Below are positions 15,827 to 20,205 of a stretch of DNA of 20,205 nucleotides, in pieces. The first letter of the stretch is position 1; the number at the start of each line of letters is the position of its first letter. A model generated the notes under the pieces. That model saw only the letters and a list, made by a program, of their open reading frames with translations, searched no databases and had not been told where the DNA came from. Both the position numbers and the translations under genes were made by a program. Origin of the DNA: Gammaproteobacteria bacterium. Lineage in GTDB: Bacteria > Pseudomonadota > Gammaproteobacteria > Chromatiales > Chromatiaceae. The stretch is taken from the NCBI GenBank assembly GCA_015231665.1, contig JADGBD010000008.1, forward strand, positions 1 through 20,205, read 5' to 3'.

Positions 15827-15858
15827 ATCATATCCCCCGAATGTCAGGTTATTGTCAG
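15827..15858 (-). promoter_or_regulatory. Response-regulator box and promoter of the regulator-kinase operon
   Basis: On the minus strand CTGACAA (15858-15852), TAAC, CTGACAT (15847-15841), eight bases (TCGGGGGA), then TATGAT (15832-15827). The -10-like hexamer lies 31 bp before the regulator ATG. Motif, period and spacer length match the box before the secreted-protein gene. Confidence 0.72.
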
Positions 15859-15951
15859 ATTTTTTGCAGAGTTCACGACATCAAGGATGGCCTCGGCAGA
15901 AGGCGCAGAGTAGCGGGGGTGTGCGGCGAGGATCGGCTGGTCCCTTGGGGG

Positions 15952-15997
15952 CCTCGGTCAGGCAGGAGCTCCGCTGCGCGACCCTGGCTGACCGAGG
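15952..15997 (-). terminator. Inverted repeat after the TRAP permease gene
   Basis: CCTCGGTCAG (15952-15961) and CTGACCGAGG (15988-15997) form a perfect 10-bp stem with a 26-base loop, directly at the permease stop codon. No T-run follows on the minus strand. It could limit read-through into the two-component genes. The GC-rich to AT-rich change lies just beyond it. Confidence 0.4.
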
Positions 15998-15998
15998 T

Positions 15999-18536
15999 TT
16001 AAACGGCGCGCCGCCGCTGCCGCCAGGCCACTAGGCCGAGCAGCGCCAGCGAGGGGATGAACACCAGGTGCTTGGGCGGACGGTCGGCGGGTACCGACAG
16101 GCCGGTGATTTCCCAGTCGAAATCGATGTCCATGGCCTCCGCCGGGCTGCCGAAGACGACGTTGTCCACCCACAGTGTGCCGGCCTCCTCGCGCAGTTCC
16201 AGGCCGGCCTCACGCAGCCGGTTCTCGCCATCGCCGGCCGCGCCCATCGGCAGCAGCACGGCTCGCTCGACCCAGTCGCCCTCCAGGGTCTCACCCTGTA
16301 CCTGTATTTGCAGTTTGCCGTTGGCCTCGACCTGGGCCGCCTGGGCGATGAGGGCGCTGGCGGGCAGGGTCGTCGTCGGGGGGTAGAGCTGGTCCCACCA
16401 GAACCCGGGCCGGAACAGGCTGAAGGCCACCAGCAGCAACGCCAGCGATTCCCACCAGCGGCTGCGGGCGAGCCAGTAACCCTGGGTCGCGGCAGCGAAC
16501 AGCAGCATCGCCACTGTCGCCGAGGCCACCACCAGCAGCAGGTGGCCGGGGCCCTCAATGCCTATCAGCAGCAGCTCGGCGTTGAAGATGAACATGAACG
16601 GCAGGATCGCAGTGCGGATATCGTAGAGAAAGCCCTGCACGCCGGTTTGGATGGGGTCGCTCTTGGCGATGGCAGCGGCGGCGAAGGCGGCCAGGCCCAC
16701 CGGCGGCGTGTCGTCGGCGAGGATGCCGAAGTAGAACACGAACAGGTGCACCGCGATCAGCGACACCACGACGCCCTCCGCCGAGGCCAACGCCAGCACC
16801 ACCGGCGCCATCAGGCTGGAAACGACGATGTAGTTGGCGGTGGTGGGCAGGCCCATGCCGAGCACGATGCAGATCAGCGCGGTCAGCACCAGTGCGGCCA
16901 GCAGGTTGCCGCCGGAGAGGAACTCGACGAACTCGATCATGACCTGGCCGATCCCGGTCAGCGTGATGGTGCCGACGATGATGCCGGCCGCCGCTGTCGC
17001 CACGCCGATGCCGATCATGTTGCGGGCGCCGCCGACCAGGCCGTCGTGGCAGTCGCGCAGGCCGCGGCGCAGGGGCATGACCGGTGATTGGCGACGCAGC
17101 AGTGCCAGCAGGGGCGCCTGGGTTAGCACGATGACGAGCATCAGCAGGGTGGCCCAGAAGGCGGCCAGGCCCGGCGATAGCCGCTCGACGATCAGGCACC
17201 ACATCAACACCACGATAGGCAGCAGGAAGTGCAGGCCTGATTTCAGGGTCGGGCCCAGTTCCGGCACCTCGGCTAGGCTGTCGGGATCATCGTCTGCCGC
17301 TGGCGGCTGCCTGCTGGCGTAGGCTAGCAGGCCCAGGTAGGCGATTAGCACCAGCCCAGCCAGCAGTGGCAGGGCCCAGTCGCCGGCCAGGGGCTTGAGC
17401 CAGCCGATGCCGTAGTAGACGCCGAAGCCGACCAGGCACAGGCCCAGCGCCAGCCCGGCCAGGTTCAGCAGGCGCTGGGCCAGGCTGGCGCGCTGGCGCC
17501 GGGGCAGTCCCTGCATGCCCGCCTTCACCGCCTCCAGGTGGACGATGTAGAACAGGGCGATGTAGGAGATCAGCGCCGGTAGGATGGCGTGCTTCATCAC
17601 CTCCAGGTAGGAGATGCCGACGTACTCGATCATCAGGAAGGCGGCCGCGCCCATCACCGGTGGGGTCAGCTGGCCGTTGGTGGAGCTGGCCACCTCCACC
17701 GCGCCGGCCTTGCTGGCGGGAAAACCGACCCGCTTCATCAGCGGGATGGTGAAGGTGCCGGTGGTGGCGACGTTGGCGATGGACGAGCCGGAGATCAGGC
17801 CGGTGGTGGCCGAGGCCACCACCGCCGCCTTGGCCGGGCCGCCGCGCAGGTGGCCGAGCAGGGCGAACGACAGGCGGATGAAATAACTGCCCGCGCCGGC
17901 CTTCTCCAGCAGGGCGCCGAACAGTACGAACAGGAACACGAAGCTGGTGGAGACACCCAGGGCGATGCCGAACACCCCCTCGGTGGTCAGCCACTGGTGC
18001 GACATCACCTTGGCCAGGCTCTGGCCCTTGTGGGCGATCACCTCGGGCATCCAGGGGCCGCCGAAGGTGTAGGCCAGGAATACCAGGGCGACGATCATCA
18101 GCGGCGAGCCCAGGGCGCGCCGGCTCGCTTCCAGCAGCAACAGCAGGCCGGCCAGAGCAACCGCCAGGTCGAGCCCGCTGGGCGCCCCGGCGCGGTGCGC
18201 CAGCTCGGCGTAGAAGATCAGGATGTAAGCGGCGCAGAAGGCCGCCGCGATCCCCAGCAGCCAGGCGTGCCAGGGTATTTCCTGGCGCGGCGAGGATTTC
18301 AGCGCCGGAAAGGCGGTAAAGGCCAGCAGCAGCGCGAAGGCCAGGTGGATGGCGCGCGCCTCGGTGTCGTTGAACAGGCCGAAGCCGAGCACAAACGGCA
18401 GCGGCGACGCATACCAGAGCTGGAACAGCGACCAGGCCAGCGCCACCAGTGCCAGCACCCGCCCGGCCGCGCCCGTCGGCTGGCGCGGTCCGGATTCGAC
18501 CTCGGCGGCGAGGTCGTGGGCTGGGCTTGAGGACAT
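15999..18536 (-). CDS. TRAP transporter fused permease (4TM/12TM) with DUF3394-like tail
   Basis: The 845-residue inner-membrane product fuses the small (DctQ-like) and large (DctM-like) subunits of a TRAP secondary transporter, which uses an ion gradient to import a solute delivered by a periplasmic binding protein. Typical fused-permease motifs are GSSIANVATTGT (about 250-261) and SSTNGQLTPPVMGA (about 284-297), with a second repeat containing GLPTTANYIV. After the last large-subunit helices there is a soluble part of about 120 residues resembling DUF3394, ending in one more hydrophobic segment and RQRRR. ATG 18536 (MSSSPAHDL) is preferred over a TTG at 18551, which would fall next to the repeat element. 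The TAXI binding-protein gene lies upstream, separated by 186 bp that contain an inverted-repeat element. Confidence 0.92.
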   Translation of the reverse strand: MSSSPAHDLAAEVESGPRQPTGAAGRVLALVALAWSLFQLWYASPLPFVLGFGLFNDTEARAIHLAFALLLAFTAFPALKSSPRQEIPWHAWLLGIAAAFCAAYILIFYAELAHRAGAPSGLDLAVALAGLLLLLEASRRALGSPLMIVALVFLAYTFGGPWMPEVIAHKGQSLAKVMSHQWLTTEGVFGIALGVSTSFVFLFVLFGALLEKAGAGSYFIRLSFALLGHLRGGPAKAAVVASATTGLISGSSIANVATTGTFTIPLMKRVGFPASKAGAVEVASSTNGQLTPPVMGAAAFLMIEYVGISYLEVMKHAILPALISYIALFYIVHLEAVKAGMQGLPRRQRASLAQRLLNLAGLALGLCLVGFGVYYGIGWLKPLAGDWALPLLAGLVLIAYLGLLAYASRQPPAADDDPDSLAEVPELGPTLKSGLHFLLPIVVLMWCLIVERLSPGLAAFWATLLMLVIVLTQAPLLALLRRQSPVMPLRRGLRDCHDGLVGGARNMIGIGVATAAAGIIVGTITLTGIGQVMIEFVEFLSGGNLLAALVLTALICIVLGMGLPTTANYIVVSSLMAPVVLALASAEGVVVSLIAVHLFVFYFGILADDTPPVGLAAFAAAAIAKSDPIQTGVQGFLYDIRTAILPFMFIFNAELLLIGIEGPGHLLLVVASATVAMLLFAAATQGYWLARSRWWESLALLLVAFSLFRPGFWWDQLYPPTTTLPASALIAQAAQVEANGKLQIQVQGETLEGDWVERAVLLPMGAAGDGENRLREAGLELREEAGTLWVDNVVFGSPAEAMDIDFDWEITGLSVPADRPPKHLVFIPSLALLGLVAWRQRRRAV

Positions 18537-18553
18537 GATGGGGCTTTTCAATC

Positions 18554-18712
18554 AGGACGCAGAGAGCGCAAAGAAGCGCAAAGCACGCAGAGAGAATGAT
18601 TGATTATCAGCGGCTTGACAGAAATCACGGTTGAGTTTCTACCTTGCTTGACGCTGAGAAACTTCCCATGAATCTCAGCGATCTCTGCGCTTCTTGGCGA
18701 TCTCCGCGTCCT
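18554..18712. repeat. 159-bp element with 40-bp inverted arms inside the TRAP operon
   Basis: The left arm (18554-18593, starting AGGACGCAGAGAGCGCAAAG) and right arm (18673-18712, ending GATCTCCGCGTCCT) match as inverted copies at 33 of 40 positions. It belongs to the same family as the element at 24-342 but is half as long and shares little inside. It starts 10 bp after the stop of the binding-protein gene and ends 17 bp before the permease start. In the mRNA it would fold as a long stem, which could give more binding protein than permease by slowing transcription or guiding RNA cutting. No coding sequence is seen in it. Confidence 0.72.
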
Positions 18713-18722
18713 GACTTCCCAA

Positions 18723-19694
18723 TCAATCCAGCAACCCCGCTTCCTTGTAGTAGCGCAGGGCGCCCTCATGCAGGGGCGCCGACAGGCTCTCACTCACCAT
18801 CGACTTGGGGTCCAGATTGGCGAAGGCGGGGTGCAACTTGCGGAAGTCGTCGAGGTTCTCGAACACGGCCTTGACCACTTGGTAAAGGGTATCTGCCGGG
18901 GTGCGGGTGGAGGAGACGAAGGTGGCGCCGACACCGAAGGTCGGCACGTCGTCCGGGCTGCCGGTGTAGAGGCCACCGGGGATCACGGCCTTGCGGTAGT
19001 AACTGTGGTCGGCCAGCAGTTGTTCGATTTCGGTGCCGGTGACCGGCACCAGCTGGGTCTCGCAGGTGGTGGCGGCCTCCTTGATGGAGCCGTTGGGATG
19101 GCCGACCACGTAGACCATGGCGTCGATCTTGTTGTCGCACAGGGCGCGAGCCTGCTCGGCGGCCTTGAGTTCCGAAACCAGGGCGAAGTCGTCAGGGCTC
19201 CAGCCCTTCGCCTGCATAACTACCTCCATGGTGCCGCGCTGGCCGGAGCCGGGGTTGCCGATGTTGACCCGCTTGCCCTTGAGGTCGTCCAGGCTGTTGA
19301 TCTTGGCATCCTTTCGTGCCAGCAGGGTGAAGGGCTCGGGGTGGACCGAGAAGACCGCGCGCAGGTCCTGGTCCGGACCCTGCTCGGCGAAGCGGTCACT
19401 GCCGTGGTAGGCGTGGTATTGCCAGTCGGACTGCACCACGCCCATGTCCAGCTCACCGGCGCGGATAGTGTTGAGGTTGTACACCGAGCCGCCGGTGGAC
19501 TCCACCGAACAGCGGATGCCATGCTCCTTGCGCCCTTTGTTGACCAGGCGGCAGATGGCACCACCGGTGGGGTAGTAGACGCCGGTAACGCCGCCGGTGC
19601 CGATGGTGATGAAACTGCTGGCACTGGACGTGCCCGCGGTGATGACGAACAGCAGCGCGCTGGCTGCGAACATGAGAAACGGGGTTGGACGCAT
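18723..19694 (-). CDS. TAXI-family TRAP solute-binding protein
   Basis: The 323-residue product has a signal peptide (hydrophobic core at about 6-20, cleavage likely near residue 25) and a mature part with the TAXI-family opening ITIGTGGVTGVYYPTGGAIC (29-48). STGGSVYNL, MGVVQSDW and GKRVNIGNPGSGQRG follow. Family members capture small substrates in the periplasm, such as glutamate or dicarboxylates in a few studied cases, and hand them to a fused TRAP permease. The substrate here is not evident. Start ATG 19694 is preferred over one at 19748 because it follows AAGGGAGAA and begins the signal peptide. It is the first gene of the transporter pair. No clear promoter could be assigned upstream. 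Confidence 0.92.
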   Translation of the reverse strand: MRPTPFLMFAASALLFVITAGTSSASSFITIGTGGVTGVYYPTGGAICRLVNKGRKEHGIRCSVESTGGSVYNLNTIRAGELDMGVVQSDWQYHAYHGSDRFAEQGPDQDLRAVFSVHPEPFTLLARKDAKINSLDDLKGKRVNIGNPGSGQRGTMEVVMQAKGWSPDDFALVSELKAAEQARALCDNKIDAMVYVVGHPNGSIKEAATTCETQLVPVTGTEIEQLLADHSYYRKAVIPGGLYTGSPDDVPTFGVGATFVSSTRTPADTLYQVVKAVFENLDDFRKLHPAFANLDPKSMVSESLSAPLHEGALRYYKEAGLLD

Positions 19695-20000
19695 CGTTGA
19701 ATTCTCCCTTGGTTCGAGACGGATCGGTCGGGACTGGGTTTGAGTCATACCATGGCGGATGGTTTCGCTGTGATTGTTTGAATACCAGAAACTGTCGGCG
19801 ATTGCGAATCCCTGGCCCCCACGGCAAATCGCTTCTAAGCCGCAGCAGCCTGAACGGCAACCCTGCGCAGCCGGGAATTGACGGTCATGTGCAGATGGTC
19901 AAAGACCATGCGCACATTGCGTCCCAAGCGTTGGAATCACCAGGCCGTATCATTTGCCCATGGCCTGCCGCAGGCAAGCAGGGCCTGTCCAGCACAGTAA
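19695..20000. other. Gene-poor region upstream of the TAXI gene
   Basis: This presumably holds the transporter promoter, but I see no convincing -35/-10 pair. On the minus strand, 19937 down to 19835 contains a 33-codon open stretch reading QRLGRNVRMVFDHLHMTVNS and more, ending in TAG. It has protein-like flavour but no start and no family I know, so at most it is a decayed remnant. Nothing else is seen. Confidence 0.3.
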
Positions 20001-20120
20001 CTAGCCCATCCAATGTCGTCAACATAGCGAGAAAGCGCTGGCTGAGCGGAGCCGAAGCCAGCCGCCGCTCGCTTCGACTTCGCTCAGCGAACGGCCTAAA
20101 CAGCCATTGCTAGCCCATCC
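20001..20120. repeat. Hairpin repeat flanked by an 11-bp direct repeat
   Basis: CTAGCCCATCC occurs at 20001-20011 and again at 20110-20120, around 98 bp of other sequence. Inside, 20042-20057 and 20072-20087 form inverted arms matching at 14 of 16 positions (CTGAGCGGAGCCGAAG and its partner CTTCGACTTCGCTCAG). This resembles a small inserted palindromic element with a target duplication. CTTCGACTTCGCTCAG-type words are known as dispersed repeats in many bacteria. Confidence 0.5.
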
Positions 20121-20203
20121 CGTGGCCGTTGCAATAACTCCTCGGCAAGTACCGGCCCGATCAGCCTGAAGCGGAACTCAGGCAGTCCTTTGTTACCAAA
20201 GCC
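20096..20203 (-). pseudogene. Possible truncated coding remnant at the window edge
   Basis: On the minus strand a frame enters from the right edge and reads GFGNKGLPEFRFRLIGPVLA then EELLQRPRDGL, before stopping at TAG (20098-20096) inside the hairpin element. The stop lies beyond one copy of the 11-bp repeat, so an insertion may have cut the frame. The style loosely recalls the N-terminus of some DDE-type integrases, but 35 residues are too few to name it. The window ends here. Confidence 0.25.
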
Positions 20204-20205
20204 TT

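Noticed and set aside
15895..15925. One-sided remnant of the CGCAGAG repeat family
   Set aside because: Only about 12 bases match (GCGCAGAGTAGCG) and no partner arm is found.
16068..17087. Plus-strand frame of 339 codons opposite the TRAP permease
   Set aside because: His/Gln/Gly-rich shadow of membrane-protein codons, and the minus strand carries clear TRAP motifs.
19685..20113. Plus-strand frame of 142 codons upstream of the TAXI gene
   Set aside because: No domain, no ribosome binding site, and it crosses the hairpin repeat and the start region of the TAXI gene.

Overview
The window looks like chromosomal DNA of a GC-rich gammaproteobacterium, with gene content typical of sulfur-oxidising Chromatiales-type organisms. 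This is an inference from protein style and base composition, not a database match. It carries 14 well-supported protein genes, no rRNA, tRNA or CRISPR array, and many short dispersed repeats between genes. One clearly AT-rich block lies at about 12,540-15,870.

Left part (1-4,561, plus strand): glucose-6-phosphate isomerase (pgi), a DHH-family phosphoesterase, and an LrgA/LrgB pair of small membrane proteins. The spaces before pgi, before lrgA and between lrgA and lrgB are filled with inverted, tandem and hairpin repeats. Some of these repeats run right up to the start codons.

Middle part (4,573-12,471): two divergent c-di-GMP-themed operons share one control region (6,515-6,858). Leftward there is an overlapping three-gene operon: two methionine-rich, single-pass membrane coiled-coil proteins, then an EAL protein whose catalytic residues are partly lost. 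Rightward there is an intact membrane-bound HAMP-PAS-GGDEF-EAL protein that starts at TTG and is coupled to a short leader reading frame. It is followed by an overlapping outer-membrane porin gene and a B12-binding-type radical SAM gene.

AT-rich cassette (12,54x-15,86x): a small secreted protein of unknown function faces an OmpR-type response regulator and its histidine kinase. The regulator promoter and the secreted-protein promoter each carry CTGACAW-N4-CTGACAT, set exactly 8 bp before a -10-like hexamer. This points to a self-contained, transferred signalling module: sensor kinase, autoregulated regulator and a secreted output protein. It is the most interesting part of the window.

Right part (15,999-20,205, minus strand): a TAXI-type TRAP transporter, with the binding protein first and a fused 4TM/12TM permease carrying a C-terminal DUF3394-like domain second. 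A 159-bp inverted-repeat element sits between the two genes. Upstream of the binding protein there are only non-coding or decayed sequences and a hairpin repeat flanked by an 11-bp direct repeat.
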